Source of the DNA: Elizabethkingia bruuniana
GTDB taxonomy: Bacteria > Bacteroidota > Bacteroidia > Flavobacteriales > Weeksellaceae
Direction of reading: 5' to 3'
DNA: 64,000 bases
Assembly (NCBI RefSeq): GCF_002024805.1
Contig: NZ_CP014337.1
Location: forward strand, 1,364,001 to 1,428,000
Positions 1 through 9,075 of this stretch are shown piece by piece (positions within the stretch are counted from its first letter, which is position 1; each line of letters opens with the position of its first letter). The notes under the pieces were generated by a model. That model searched no databases. It saw only the letters and a list, made by a program, of their open reading frames with translations, and was not told the DNA's origin. A program made the translations under genes and the position numbers.

Positions 1-2266
1 TTGGTCGGGCTTCTTCCAAAACGGTAAGGCTTGCTTTAGCTTCGGTATCATCGGGATTGCGTTCGAGATACGATTTGACTTCTTGGGCTTTCTCCACTAC
101 GTTGCCAGCAATCCATCGTTCGGATATTTCATATTCCTTTTGTAATGGATTGTAGAAAATGCGACCGTGTAAGGCTTCTTTCAAAGCATCGTCAGCCATA
201 CCGCTGATTTCAGACATATAATTCAAATCCACGCTACCATATTTATTCAATGAAGCCGCTAAAGCTTCTTCGGGATTATCCGTTGCTATGGTTATGGTAG
301 AAAAACTTACTGGACGGCTGAATATATCCGCTTTGTGCACCACACCGCCAACAACACGCTCCAAATAAGGAATTTCCTTACCGGAACTATCCGTTTTTAT
401 AAGTTTGATATTATCCGCACTATTGAGATTGCCATACTTTTTGATAAAAACATCGTATAATTGGTTAAGGTTTTCTCTTTCTCCTTTTTGTTCGGTATGA
501 AATTTTGCCTCTTTATTGTAAAGTTCTTGGTAAACATCACGGACGGCAATGTATGCTTCGGCTCTTGCGTTCTGTAAAGTGGGCAATCGCAAAGGATGGA
601 AAACTGCTTTACCATTTGAATTGTCTACATCTTGCAAATGACCGACCCAACCATTATCCACAACAAGGCAATCGTTTCGGTGGAATGATTGAAGTTCGCC
701 GCTAAATATTACAGGTTCAGGAATATTTTCGGGAACTGCTGGTTGAGTAACTTGGTCATTTCCGTCTAAACTTGAAAACAGGTCACCAATAACTTCCTGT
801 TTTTTGCTATAGTTTGATGTAATTACATTCTCAGAACTATTAGCAACAGAAGGTATATAAGATTGTTGCACACTACTGAATAGGTTGGCTTGGCGACCGT
901 TGGTACGGCTGCTTTTTTTAGCGTTTTGCCTTTTGGTTGGTGTAGTCGTTTTAGGAGGAACAATTACCGTTACAGGTTCATTCACATTTTCAAATAAGTC
1001 GAAAATGCTTAACTGTTTTAATTCTTGAGCGCTTCCCTGAGTGATGACGGTTTCGATATTTGGAGAAGTTATTTTTGGCTCAATTGGAATTTGGATAATA
1101 GGTTCATTGTTGCGTTCGCCTCTGTACAAGCCTAAATTCAGGTGCTTGCCAAAATCTTCGGAAAGCATTTGTTTGAGGTCTTTGGCAATTCCATCAAATC
1201 CGTCCTTATGTGTATAAATGAGTGCTGGTTTTCCGTAAGGGTCGGTATCAAGTTTTTGGTTGGTATAAACAATTCTCGAGTTGTCTTGAAAGTAAGCGTT
1301 ACCAATTGTATTAAATTCCGTTGGTTTGCTTTGACAAAAAAGTTCTTCAATTTCAGTAAGTTTCTCCTTTGCTGTATTTTTTTGAAGGATAATCAAATCA
1401 CTGCCAACTTCAGTACCTGCATATTCGGTAAACAAATTGTTGGGCAATCTGACCACCGAAACCAAATTGTTATCCTCCATTGATGCCCTGCGAATAGGCT
1501 CATTCTTCGGGCTATTTAAAATCCCTTGAGAAGTAATGTAAACCAACAAACCGCCTTCACGAAGCATATCAGCACCTTTCAGAAAGAAGTAATTATGTAT
1601 GCTTCGAGCTGCTTGCACTTTTGCGCTGTCTTTGTTGCGGGAATAGGAAAGGTCGAAAACGGAAGTATCTCCAAACGGTATGTTGCTGGCGATTACATCA
1701 TAGCTGTTTTGTTCCTTTTCGGGAATTTCCTCAAAGCCACTTACACGGATATTGCTTTCGGGATAAAGCTGCTTTAAAATCTTGCCTGTGAGCAAATCCT
1801 TTTCATAGGCGGTAACACTGGCTTTTTGATTTTCTGAAAAGGATTGTATGAAAGACCCAATACCTGCGGATGGTTCGAGGAATTTTTCAATGTTCAGACC
1901 GCTTTCACGCAATGTAGTAGAAATAGCATCTATGACCTGTGGTGGTGTATAAAAAGCCGTCAATACAGAACTTTTCATACTATCTACATACTTGCGGTAT
2001 TGTTTTTCGTCTTCTGAATTTTCTTTGAGTAGCTGGTGGAGTTCCTGTGCAATTGGGAAAAGGTCGTGTTCTGTTTTTCTCCAATTGTTGATGTCTATTT
2101 CTTTCGCTATAGGGTTCAACACAAATTTAAGACCGCCAAATCCGCTGTATTGCATCATTAGCAGTCTTTCGCCTACGGTGGCTTGCCGTTTCTCCTTATC
2201 CAGTGTAAAAGCAATTCGCAGGGCATCAATGTTCTGTTGGAGATGTTGCTTTTTACTGAAGCCCAT
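1..2266 (-). CDS. Large N6-DNA methylase/helicase-like protein of conjugative element (C-terminus off the window)
   Basis: An open frame runs on the minus strand from ATG at 2266 to the left edge without a stop, giving about 755 residues of a longer protein. The N-terminal part has an adenine-methylase fold: an 'FLEPSAGIGSFIQ'-type SAM-binding motif and the catalytic motif N-I-P-F at residues 195-198 (a variant of NPPF/Y). Proteins of this layout in Bacteroidota conjugative elements are very long and carry a SNF2-like helicase part after the methylase; that part is not visible here. The start overlaps the end of the upstream DUF1896-type gene by 14 bp, so the two are probably coupled. Function in the element (anti-restriction or DNA processing) is inference. 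Confidence 0.8.
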   Translation of the reverse strand, partial: MGFSKKQHLQQNIDALRIAFTLDKEKRQATVGERLLMMQYSGFGGLKFVLNPIAKEIDINNWRKTEHDLFPIAQELHQLLKENSEDEKQYRKYVDSMKSSVLTAFYTPPQVIDAISTTLRESGLNIEKFLEPSAGIGSFIQSFSENQKASVTAYEKDLLTGKILKQLYPESNIRVSGFEEIPEKEQNSYDVIASNIPFGDTSVFDLSYSRNKDSAKVQAARSIHNYFFLKGADMLREGGLLVYITSQGILNSPKNEPIRRASMEDNNLVSVVRLPNNLFTEYAGTEVGSDLIILQKNTAKEKLTEIEELFCQSKPTEFNTIGNAYFQDNSRIVYTNQKLDTDPYGKPALIYTHKDGFDGIAKDLKQMLSEDFGKHLNLGLYRGERNNEPIIQIPIEPKITSPNIETVITQGSAQELKQLSIFDLFENVNEPVTVIVPPKTTTPTKRQNAKKSSRTNGRQANLFSSVQQSYIPSVANSSENVITSNYSKKQEVIGDLFSSLDGNDQVTQPAVPENIPEPVIFSGELQSFHRNDCLVVDNGWVGHLQDVDNSNGKAVFHPLRLPTLQNARAEAYIAVRDVYQELYNKEAKFHTEQKGERENLNQLYDVFIKKYGNLNSADNIKLIKTDSSGKEIPYLERVVGGVVHKADIFSRPVSFSTITIATDNPEEALAASLNKYGSVDLNYMSEISGMADDALKEALHGRIFYNPLQKEYEISERWIAGNVVEKAQEVKSYLERNPDDTEAKASLTVLEEARP

Positions 2267-2690
2267 TTTCCTCTATCCATAATGCGATGGTTCCCGTCAG
2301 TTCAGTATAGAGCAGGTCGAAATCTGTGTTATAGGCGAAGTCATCGGTTAATTCATAGCCATCGAAAATTGGCTTACAAATTGGAAACATTTTCAAGGCA
2401 AATAGTCGAAGTTCTTCATCTGCCATTACCGTATCAAATTCATTACAAACCACTTCAAAAACAGTATCGAATTTTGAGAAGTGCAAACCTTCAAAAAGAA
2501 TGTAATTGGCTATTTCATTGCATTTTTCAACATCATTGCCTGATTGAAAAGCACCTTCATATACATTTGCAGCCAATGAAGCACGATGCTCTATAAATTT
2601 TTGGTCGTGGGCTTTTTCGGGGAAGCTGGTGTTTAATAAATCTTTAAGTCGTAAACTGAAATACGACAGGTCTTTTTTTGGAGTATCCAT
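2253..2690 (-). CDS. DUF1896-type conjugative element protein
   Basis: A 145-residue acidic, helical protein with no signal peptide or membrane segment. It resembles the DUF1896 family, which in Bacteroidota conjugative elements sits just upstream of the giant methylase/helicase gene, exactly as here (14 bp overlap). No catalytic motif is visible and the role is unknown. ATG at 2690 is the only sensible start. The 258 bp between this gene and topB are AT-rich; I see no gene there. Confidence 0.65.
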   Translation of the reverse strand: MDTPKKDLSYFSLRLKDLLNTSFPEKAHDQKFIEHRASLAANVYEGAFQSGNDVEKCNEIANYILFEGLHFSKFDTVFEVVCNEFDTVMADEELRLFALKMFPICKPIFDGYELTDDFAYNTDFDLLYTELTGTIALWIEENGLQ

Positions 2691-2948
2691 ACTATAATTT
2701 TATTTTGAATTTTATTTAAAATCAAAATTATGGCAGGAGATAAAATCAACGTTAGAGATGGTAGAGATTGGCTTTGAAAGGCGTAGTTTGTCTGGTTGAA
2801 AAAAAATTCAGTTTAAAAAAATGTATTTTTATTGATTAAAAATGTTGTGATATGAAAAAGAAACCAATCACTGAAAATTAAAATTTGCCAAGTGTAAAAC
2901 ATTTGGCAAATTGATTGGTCTAACCTACTTCAAAAGGTTGTTGCAATT

Positions 2949-5042
2949 TTATTTTCTATTATTTTTTGGAGATTTATTTTGTTCAAATTCAAATGATGTG
3001 GTAAAATCTTCATTCAATAAAATATAAGCATCAAATTTTTTTCCTGCTTTGCTTTTCAACCCTTTAATAAGAGAGGTTTTCTTTTTATTGATAAGATTTT
3101 CAATATCGGCTATAGCGATTTGTATACCACAAACATTGCGAAATTGTATCCAATTGCAAACCTCATCAGGACATTTCACAATTTTATCACGGATAATCAA
3201 ATGTTGGGCTTTACATTTCGGACAAACCAATTTGGGTAGATTATTTTGGGCAATGGAAGTTTGCAACAATTCATTGGTAATAGATGAAGCGTAGTTTTCC
3301 ATTTCCTTTTGAAATGTTTCTGCATTCATTTCGTTGTTTTCGATTTTCTGCAAAGCCAATTCCCATTCGGCAGTCATTGCTACGTCTGCAATTTTCCTGT
3401 CTTTGACCAATTCATAAACCTGTATTCCCTTTTCAGTTGGTATTAAAGATTTCTTTTCTCGTTGGATATAATTTCGGGTAAATAAGGTTTCTATAATCGA
3501 AGCTCTTGTTGCGGGTGTACCGATACCAATATTTTGTAAAGCCTTGCGTTCATCCTCATTTTCTATTTCTTTTCCGGCACTTTCCATAGCCGATAAAAGT
3601 CCGGCTTCGGTATAGAGTACAGGTGGTTTGGTTTTCTTTTCGAGAACAGAAGCTTCTTTTATTTTGAGTTCATCGTTCTTATTTAATTCGGGTAAATCCT
3701 GTAAAACTTCGGTGTCATCATCGGAGAAATTACCTTTAATGGAACGCCAACCAGCTTCCAGAATTTTACAGCCTTTTGCCGTAAAATCGTAATGCAAAGC
3801 TTGTAAATCAACATCAGTAATCTCTTTGATACACGCTTGTGAAAGGGCTTCGAGCAACCGAAAGGCAATCATATCATAAACGGCATTTTCTTTTGCGTTC
3901 AGTGCTGACGGGATTTTGTCTGTAACCAATAATCCGTGATGGTCGGTAACACGCAAATCATTCACGATACGTTTATTGAAACGTCCCCATTTCATTTTTG
4001 ATACGGCTTGCTTGCAGTTTTCCCTGTCCTGCAAAGCCCTCACGAGGTTGGGAATTTCTGCCCACATATCTTCGGGAATATATTTGCTTCCGGTTCTGGG
4101 ATAAGTGATAAATTTCTTCTCGTAAAGGCTTTGGGCAATATTCAGGGTTTCGTCAGCAGACAAATTCAATTTTTTATTGGCTTCTTTTTGTAATCCTGTC
4201 AAGTCAAAAAGTAAAGGCGGTTGCTCTGTTACGTTTCTAATTTCTACCGATTTTATGGTTACAGTTCCGTTTCGTTGAATGGATTTCAAAATATCATCAG
4301 CAACTTTTTTGTCTTCCCATTTTTCTGCTGAAATGCTCTCAAAGTCTATTGATGACTTGTTTTGCAGCAATTGTATCTGCCAATAATTCTTAATTGTGAA
4401 ATTTTTGTTTTCCAGATAGCGTTTGCAAATCAAAGCCAATGTTGGCGTTTGAACTCTTCCGAGCGAATAAATACCATTTCCTGCGGCAATGCTCAATGCT
4501 TGTGTTGCATTAATGCCTACCAACCAATCAGCTCGGCTTCTGCCTTGTGCAGACTGAAATAATCCGTCAAATTCCTTTCCTGGTTTTAGTTTTTCAAATC
4601 CTTGCTTGATGGCTTTTTCGGTCAACGAACTTATCCAAAGCCGTTCAAACGGTTTGTTGCATTTCAGGTATTCGTAGATGTAACGAAATATCAATTCGCC
4701 TTCACGGCCTGCATCGGTTGCTACAATAATGCGTTCACTTTTATTGAAAAGTTGCTCGATAACTTTCAATTGTTTTAATGCTCCTGTATCGACTGCGTAG
4801 CCTTTGTCCTTTTTCACTTTCCGAACTGTAAGTAAAAAAGGGTTTGGTAAAATCGGTAATGCTGTTTTGTCAAATCCCGAAATCCCATAATCTTCGGGCA
4901 TTCCTAAGCCAATTAAATGACCAAATGCCCACGTAACAAAATAGCCGTTACCTGTTATATACCCATCTTTTTTCTCAGTTGCTCCTACAATTCTGGCTAT
5001 TTCCCTTGCTACGCTTGGTTTTTCTGCAATAATTGTTTTCAT
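2949..5042 (-). CDS. topB: Type IA DNA topoisomerase III (mobile-element TopB)
   Basis: A 697-residue topoisomerase that relaxes negative supercoils or decatenates single-stranded DNA. The N-terminus starts with the Toprim motif (IIAEKPSVAREIA), the acidic Toprim motif DAGREGE is present, and the active-site tyrosine lies in ITYPRTGS (Y314). The C-terminus has a CPKC...CPDEVC zinc-ribbon-like segment (about residues 625-645). Conjugative elements of Bacteroidota usually carry such a TopB copy next to DUF4099/DUF3945 genes, as seen here (6 bp from the upstream gene). It is probably the element's own enzyme rather than the chromosomal TopA. Confidence 0.93.
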   Translation of the reverse strand: MKTIIAEKPSVAREIARIVGATEKKDGYITGNGYFVTWAFGHLIGLGMPEDYGISGFDKTALPILPNPFLLTVRKVKKDKGYAVDTGALKQLKVIEQLFNKSERIIVATDAGREGELIFRYIYEYLKCNKPFERLWISSLTEKAIKQGFEKLKPGKEFDGLFQSAQGRSRADWLVGINATQALSIAAGNGIYSLGRVQTPTLALICKRYLENKNFTIKNYWQIQLLQNKSSIDFESISAEKWEDKKVADDILKSIQRNGTVTIKSVEIRNVTEQPPLLFDLTGLQKEANKKLNLSADETLNIAQSLYEKKFITYPRTGSKYIPEDMWAEIPNLVRALQDRENCKQAVSKMKWGRFNKRIVNDLRVTDHHGLLVTDKIPSALNAKENAVYDMIAFRLLEALSQACIKEITDVDLQALHYDFTAKGCKILEAGWRSIKGNFSDDDTEVLQDLPELNKNDELKIKEASVLEKKTKPPVLYTEAGLLSAMESAGKEIENEDERKALQNIGIGTPATRASIIETLFTRNYIQREKKSLIPTEKGIQVYELVKDRKIADVAMTAEWELALQKIENNEMNAETFQKEMENYASSITNELLQTSIAQNNLPKLVCPKCKAQHLIIRDKIVKCPDEVCNWIQFRNVCGIQIAIADIENLINKKKTSLIKGLKSKAGKKFDAYILLNEDFTTSFEFEQNKSPKNNRK

Positions 5043-5048
5043 ACACTG

Positions 5049-6518
5049 TTACATTTTTCTGCTTTTGGATTTTGCAGGAGTTTTGGGTTTTTCTTGTTGT
5101 TCCTGCTGTTGCTTGTTTTTCGGAGATTGCTGACCCGATTTTAAAGGCTCATTGATTTTTTTGGTGGCTTCATTGGTTTTCCCTTCTGAATTGACAGCAG
5201 TTTGCGTTTTATGGGTTTCAGTAGGTTTTGCTCTTTCCTTGTATTGATTTGGAAATTCAAAATTTGTTTTACCATCTTCTTTATTGAAAGTGATGTAACC
5301 TTGATAAGGCTGTCCTTTTTTGTCTACCAATCCGTCAATGTAGATGGTTTGACCATTTTTAAAATCCTTATGTTGCTCATCGGTCAGTTCCTTACCACGG
5401 AAAGTTTTTGGAGCTTCTTGTGCTTGGTTCTGCTGATTGCTTTGTTGATTGTTCTGTCCGTTGCTTTGAGTTTGCTTGTTGGTGTTGCTTCTATCAAACA
5501 AAAACTCAACATAACGTTTGTCTGCATTAAACTGAACCGTTGCTGAAAATTCCGTTCCTTTGTTTGAAATCATACCCTCTAAATAAAGCGGTTTACCTTC
5601 CAATAATGTTTGTTTTTGGGCATCATTGAGTTTCACGCCTTTAATTTCATCAGGGATTTTTATGAAATCTGTCCGTAGGGCAATAATGTCGTTGGTAAGC
5701 CTATCTATACTGATGATGGATGGCATCATTTCGCCTGTTTTGGTGTTTTTTAAATCAACCACACGACCCATATTGCCAGTTGCAAGTAGATTTTTTTTGT
5801 CTTCATCGGTAAATTTGTGTCCGAAAAATTCAAAATGTAAGGTTGGTTCTTTTTTGATACCGTGAATTCCCACAACAACTTTTCCATCTTCGGCTTGCTG
5901 TAATGAAAGACGGGCATCAGTACGGAGAATTGAACCACCGAGATTAACGCCAATGGGCACAAGTTCGTTGGTCTTGAAGCCTTTTAATAAAGGTTCTAAC
6001 AGATTTCTTTTTTCTAAAAATTCCTTGCTCAATCCAAGATTATTCATTGTGTCCCAATCAATTTGTTCCGGTTTGTAGCGGTATTCGCTAGTTTCCGCTG
6101 CTGTTTGTGTTGTTGCCATATCTTTTTGATTTTCTTGTTTATTATCCTGCTTTATTTCTGTTTTTATTTCGTGTTCTTGCATCACTTTTTCGCCTTCGGG
6201 AGTTGGCTTATTTACCTGTTTTTGCATTTCCTGTGCTTTTTCAACTGCGATAGGGGCAGGTACTTTAAAGAATGAAAAATTGGTAGGGTTCTTTAGTTGG
6301 CTGAAAAAATTGGAAAAAAAATTGGAAAAAAAATCGCCACCCTTATCCACACGCATAAACTGATTTTCATTTTTCTTGGTGGGGTCAACGGTTTCCATTT
6401 TCCCTTTCTCGTCGATACTTTTTACGGCTTGGATTTTCATTTTTTCTTTATCCAGCACTAATAATATGTCCGATAGTTGTTCGGGCATTTCCTGCGTATT
6501 TGCTGTTTCTTCGCTCAT
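5049..6518 (-). CDS. DUF4099/DUF3945 domain conjugative element protein
   Basis: A 489-residue soluble protein. The N-terminal 75 residues are charged and followed by a short repeat (FFSNFFSNFF, about residues 63-72). A central folded region (about 150-260) is followed by two related modules of about 55 residues each with the pattern L-[TN]-[DE]-[EA]-Q ... G-x-x-[IL]-Y-[IL]-[DE]-G (around residues 300 and 375), which match DUF3945. The C-terminal 80 residues are low-complexity, rich in Gln, Lys and Pro. It lies between the HTH pair and topB, a conserved arrangement in Bacteroidota elements. Molecular role unknown. Confidence 0.75.
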   Translation of the reverse strand: MSEETANTQEMPEQLSDILLVLDKEKMKIQAVKSIDEKGKMETVDPTKKNENQFMRVDKGGDFFSNFFSNFFSQLKNPTNFSFFKVPAPIAVEKAQEMQKQVNKPTPEGEKVMQEHEIKTEIKQDNKQENQKDMATTQTAAETSEYRYKPEQIDWDTMNNLGLSKEFLEKRNLLEPLLKGFKTNELVPIGVNLGGSILRTDARLSLQQAEDGKVVVGIHGIKKEPTLHFEFFGHKFTDEDKKNLLATGNMGRVVDLKNTKTGEMMPSIISIDRLTNDIIALRTDFIKIPDEIKGVKLNDAQKQTLLEGKPLYLEGMISNKGTEFSATVQFNADKRYVEFLFDRSNTNKQTQSNGQNNQQSNQQNQAQEAPKTFRGKELTDEQHKDFKNGQTIYIDGLVDKKGQPYQGYITFNKEDGKTNFEFPNQYKERAKPTETHKTQTAVNSEGKTNEATKKINEPLKSGQQSPKNKQQQEQQEKPKTPAKSKSRKM

Positions 6519-6620
6519 AATTTGAAAAATTTAAAATTCACTATCGAATGTAAAACAAGCATTTACTGGATTGGTGGAAATGGCATTAAAAGGCAGTATT
6601 TGTCATTTATTGGCGTTCAT

Positions 6621-6917
6621 TTATTTAGTAGGAGGATTAAAACTTTCACGAATAAATTGATGTACATCGGAAAGTTTATAGTACAATTTTCCACTAATCG
6701 TATAATAAGGCAACTTCCCATTCGAACGATACCGCTGCAGAGAACGATTACTGATTTTAAGCATTTGAAGCAAATCCTGATTGTCCAATAATTCCTCGCC
6801 ATCTATGCTGTTACGCTTTTTTTGCAACTCATTGATATTATCGCCCAGCATATCGAGGCGACCAATAAGGCGTTCCATCCACGCCAAAAATTCCATTCTA
6901 TCAATATTCATAGCCAT
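6621..6917 (-). CDS. Small helix-turn-helix (excisionase-like) DNA-binding protein
   Basis: A 98-residue protein. The C-terminal half has the HTH_17/MerR-like pattern seen in excisionases: LLDNQDLLQMLKISNRSLQR followed by Y-R-S-N-G-K-L-P-Y and a terminal Y-K-x-x-D-V wing. The N-terminal 35 residues look helical and may mediate dimerisation. It starts 5 bp after its paralogue at 6923-7276, so the pair is likely one operon. In ICEs such pairs control excision or transfer genes; that role is inferred from family and context. Confidence 0.8.
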   Translation of the reverse strand: MAMNIDRMEFLAWMERLIGRLDMLGDNINELQKKRNSIDGEELLDNQDLLQMLKISNRSLQRYRSNGKLPYYTISGKLYYKLSDVHQFIRESFNPPTK

Positions 6918-6922
6918 ACATT

Positions 6923-7276
6923 TTATGGTTTCCCCAATTTCAGATTTCTTCCTTTTTCGATATAGCTTTTACCTTTTGCCATAAGTTCCTGCAAAAACTC
7001 ATCACTACTCTCAATTTCATTTGCATTCAGCATATCTTTAATTGCACCGATGGTGTAGAAATACTGACCGTAGATTTTTGAATAGGCAATCTCGCCTTTG
7101 GTACGCATACGCCATAAGGTTTTCTCGCTTAGGCGTAGGTATTGAGATACCTCGTGGTTATTGAGCCACAAGTCATCATAACTTTTATCTTCCAATTTTT
7201 TCAGATAATCGGCAATGGCATTAATACTGTTATTTAACTTTAGCCAAGCTTCTTCTTCAATTGTGATTATTTTCAT
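6923..7276 (-). CDS. Helix-turn-helix DNA-binding protein of conjugative element
   Basis: A 117-residue protein with an HTH_17-type domain (LWLNNHEVSQYLRLSEKTLW, then R-M-R-T-K-G-E-I-A-Y) in its middle and a basic C-terminus. The same WL/HEVSQYL-type helix and RxxGxIxY wing occur in the downstream paralogue, so the two are probably ancient duplicates. It is the first gene of the leftward group that reads toward topB. 251 bp upstream are free of genes and likely hold its promoter. Role as excision or transfer regulator is inferred. Confidence 0.8.
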   Translation of the reverse strand: MKIITIEEEAWLKLNNSINAIADYLKKLEDKSYDDLWLNNHEVSQYLRLSEKTLWRMRTKGEIAYSKIYGQYFYTIGAIKDMLNANEIESSDEFLQELMAKGKSYIEKGRNLKLGKP

Positions 7277-7527
7277 TGCATATCATTTAAAGTTCACTAT
7301 GCAAAATTGTGAAAGGTGGCAGTGTTTGTCTGCCAATGCTTGCCCATTGGTTTTTGAAGTTTTTTGAAAAATTTCACAATCAAGTAAAACCTTTATCAGA
7401 CAAGGTTTTTAAGGCATTTTGAATATTTAGTATTGAAGTTTTGGAAGAATTTACCAATTGGCAGATATGGGCAAAAAAAACAGTACTTTTTGAGTACTGC
7501 TTAAAATAAAAATATCCCCGAATTAAC

Positions 7528-8373
7528 CTAAAGGTCTTTATCCATATATTCTTCGAGTGACAATTTGAGTTGGTCTAAAAATGCAGTTCGGGAGCCAGCC
7601 CTTGTTTTCATCCGGTGGAAAGAGTGATGTATATCATTTAAGGGTGTTTGGAAGAGGACTTGAAAAATCAAAGCTAATTTTCGGATACCAATTTTTCCGT
7701 AAGCCACGGAATTTGAAGCATAAAGAGCGTATATCAGTTCAATGAGTGCATTTTGTGAATTTGTCCACGAAATATCCTTGTTGGTTTCTAAATTTTGTAA
7801 AAGCGCATCGGGATTTTCTTCAGGATTTATTTTGGAAAGTAAATAAGTATAGATTAGTTCATTGGCAATTATATGGGCTATTTTGTGGTCATAATAGGTT
7901 GAGAAAGTTAGGTCAATTTCAAATACACCGCTCTTTAAACCATCGTGATAATTTATGTTTCCAAGTGTGAAATAGCTATGGTCACGGTCTGTTCTATTTG
8001 CACGATAATATCTGTAAAAATCTTCGTTGCAGATGTTTTCCTCGTATTCGGTTTTAAGAATTTTCAACTGTTTTTCGTAAAAACTTTGGTACATTTTGCC
8101 TTTGCTTGCAGGACAAGTTGTTTCAAGACGAAATACCTTATTGTAATAAATAAGTTTGCCTAAAATTTGCGGTTTAATGTTTTTAAAAAAGTCTATTTCT
8201 TGTTGTTCATTCTTAAAACCTGATTTTAAAACATCTGCTTTAATGTTATGCAACATCGTATTTAGAAATAAAGTCATTTGGTAAGCCTCGTCAGACGTCT
8301 GCATTATATGAGAAGAAAAAATATTTTCTTGATGCCGAATTTTTAATAATATTTCACTTAATAGGATTTCCAT
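7528..8373 (-). CDS. RteC-like regulatory protein of conjugative element
   Basis: A 281-residue, helix-rich protein matching the RteC family: a conserved central segment (FYRYYRANRTDRDHSYFTLG) is followed by a C-terminal part with W-x-x-S...LIELIYALY and a terminal helix. In CTnDOT, RteC is a DNA-binding activator that links tetracycline signalling to excision. Here no tetQ or RteAB genes are visible, so the input signal is unknown. It is the outermost recognisable element gene, next to the presumed chromosome junction. ATG at 8373 is used. Confidence 0.75.
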   Translation of the reverse strand: MEILLSEILLKIRHQENIFSSHIMQTSDEAYQMTLFLNTMLHNIKADVLKSGFKNEQQEIDFFKNIKPQILGKLIYYNKVFRLETTCPASKGKMYQSFYEKQLKILKTEYEENICNEDFYRYYRANRTDRDHSYFTLGNINYHDGLKSGVFEIDLTFSTYYDHKIAHIIANELIYTYLLSKINPEENPDALLQNLETNKDISWTNSQNALIELIYALYASNSVAYGKIGIRKLALIFQVLFQTPLNDIHHSFHRMKTRAGSRTAFLDQLKLSLEEYMDKDL

Positions 8374-8696
8374 AGCGTAATCGATTTTAGGTTAACATTA
8401 TTTGTTTTATAATCAAATCTTTGATTATTCAAAATTTGAAAAAAATAATGAAACCATTCCCACAGGTTCCCCCAAGGTGGGAATTTTTTTTTTTGAAGTG
8501 AAATTTCAAATACAAAAAAAGGCAGACAAAAAAAATGGACAAAGTGTTAGCCACATTGCCCATTAATCATTAAATTTGTAGTATTGATACAGGGGTAATT
8601 CAATGAAATCAAGCGCAGTAAGCACCATTACTAAATCGTTACCAACAGAGTTTTGCACTCTTGTAAGCTACTGTTTATTAGTCAATTTCGACTTGA
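8374..8696. other. Gene-free element/chromosome junction region
   Basis: 323 bp without a convincing gene. It is AT-rich with long A/T tracts (about 8490-8545) and contains the candidate attachment site at 8648-8662. The strand switch from element genes to chromosomal genes occurs just right of it. Confidence 0.6.
8648..8662. other. Candidate attachment (att) site of the conjugative element
   Basis: AGAGT-TTTGC-ACTCT: two perfect 5-bp inverted arms around a 5-bp TTTGC spacer. Tyrosine recombinases of the IntDOT family use a core that ends in TTTGC. The site lies between the last element-type gene and the first chromosomal gene. The other end of the element is outside the window, so it cannot be compared here. 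Confidence 0.4.
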
Positions 8697-8966
8697 TTAA
8701 TCTTTTTCTAAAAAAAAATCCAGAAGCTGCTTTTTGGTAATCTCGCCTTTATTAAAACGAATAAGCATTTTCTGGACAGTATCCTCGCTAACCTCTAATT
8801 TTTTCCGTAGAATAGGTTGGTATTGTCCAAGATCCTTATCTAATTTATCATAGATGTTATTCTCTTTTATCTGGTATGTTTTATAAAGAAAGTATACCTG
8901 TATCCCTACCAGAAGCAGGAATAAGAGAGCAAACGCAGATATAAGCCATTTATAGTTTTTTAGCAT
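8697..8966 (-). pseudogene. Membrane-anchored stub, probable N-terminal remnant of a sensor histidine kinase
   Basis: An 89-residue product with one N-terminal membrane helix (residues 8-30) followed by a charged, probably periplasmic stretch. This is how Bacteroidota sensor kinases start, but the second membrane helix, HisKA and ATPase domains are absent and the frame stops at 8697. The candidate att site is 35 bp further left, so the gene may have been cut when the element arrived, although the stop codon itself lies on the chromosomal side of that site. Such kinases often sit next to GLPGLI/receptor genes, as here. It could instead be a genuine small membrane protein. Confidence 0.5.
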
Positions 8967-9075
8967 AAAGCAAAGATAAAATTTTAGTGAATGCTAAAGA
9001 TGCATTAACCCATCATTAACCTTTCATTAACCTGATTATTCTCTATTATGTGACATATTTACTGCAAAAAACTTT

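Larger units (their letters stand above)
1..8662. mobile_element. One end of a Bacteroidota-type integrative conjugative element (partial)
   Basis: All genes from the left edge to about 8.4 kb are on the minus strand and are the typical non-transfer module of Bacteroidota conjugative elements: RteC-like regulator, two HTH proteins, DUF4099/DUF3945-type protein, topoisomerase III, DUF1896-type protein and a giant methylase/helicase. The genes right of about 8.7 kb are ordinary chromosomal ones. The boundary is therefore placed between 8374 and 8700, with the inverted-repeat site at 8648-8662 as the best candidate. Transfer genes and the integrase would lie left of the window. The exact end is an inference. 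Confidence 0.75.

Noticed and set aside
505-1777. Several plus-strand frames opposite the methylase/helicase gene
   Set aside because: Shadows of the long minus-strand frame that runs off the left edge; the methylase motifs are on the minus strand.
2183-2596. 137-codon plus-strand frame opposite the DUF1896-type and methylase genes
   Set aside because: It lies entirely opposite two well-supported overlapping minus-strand genes and has no recognisable protein character.
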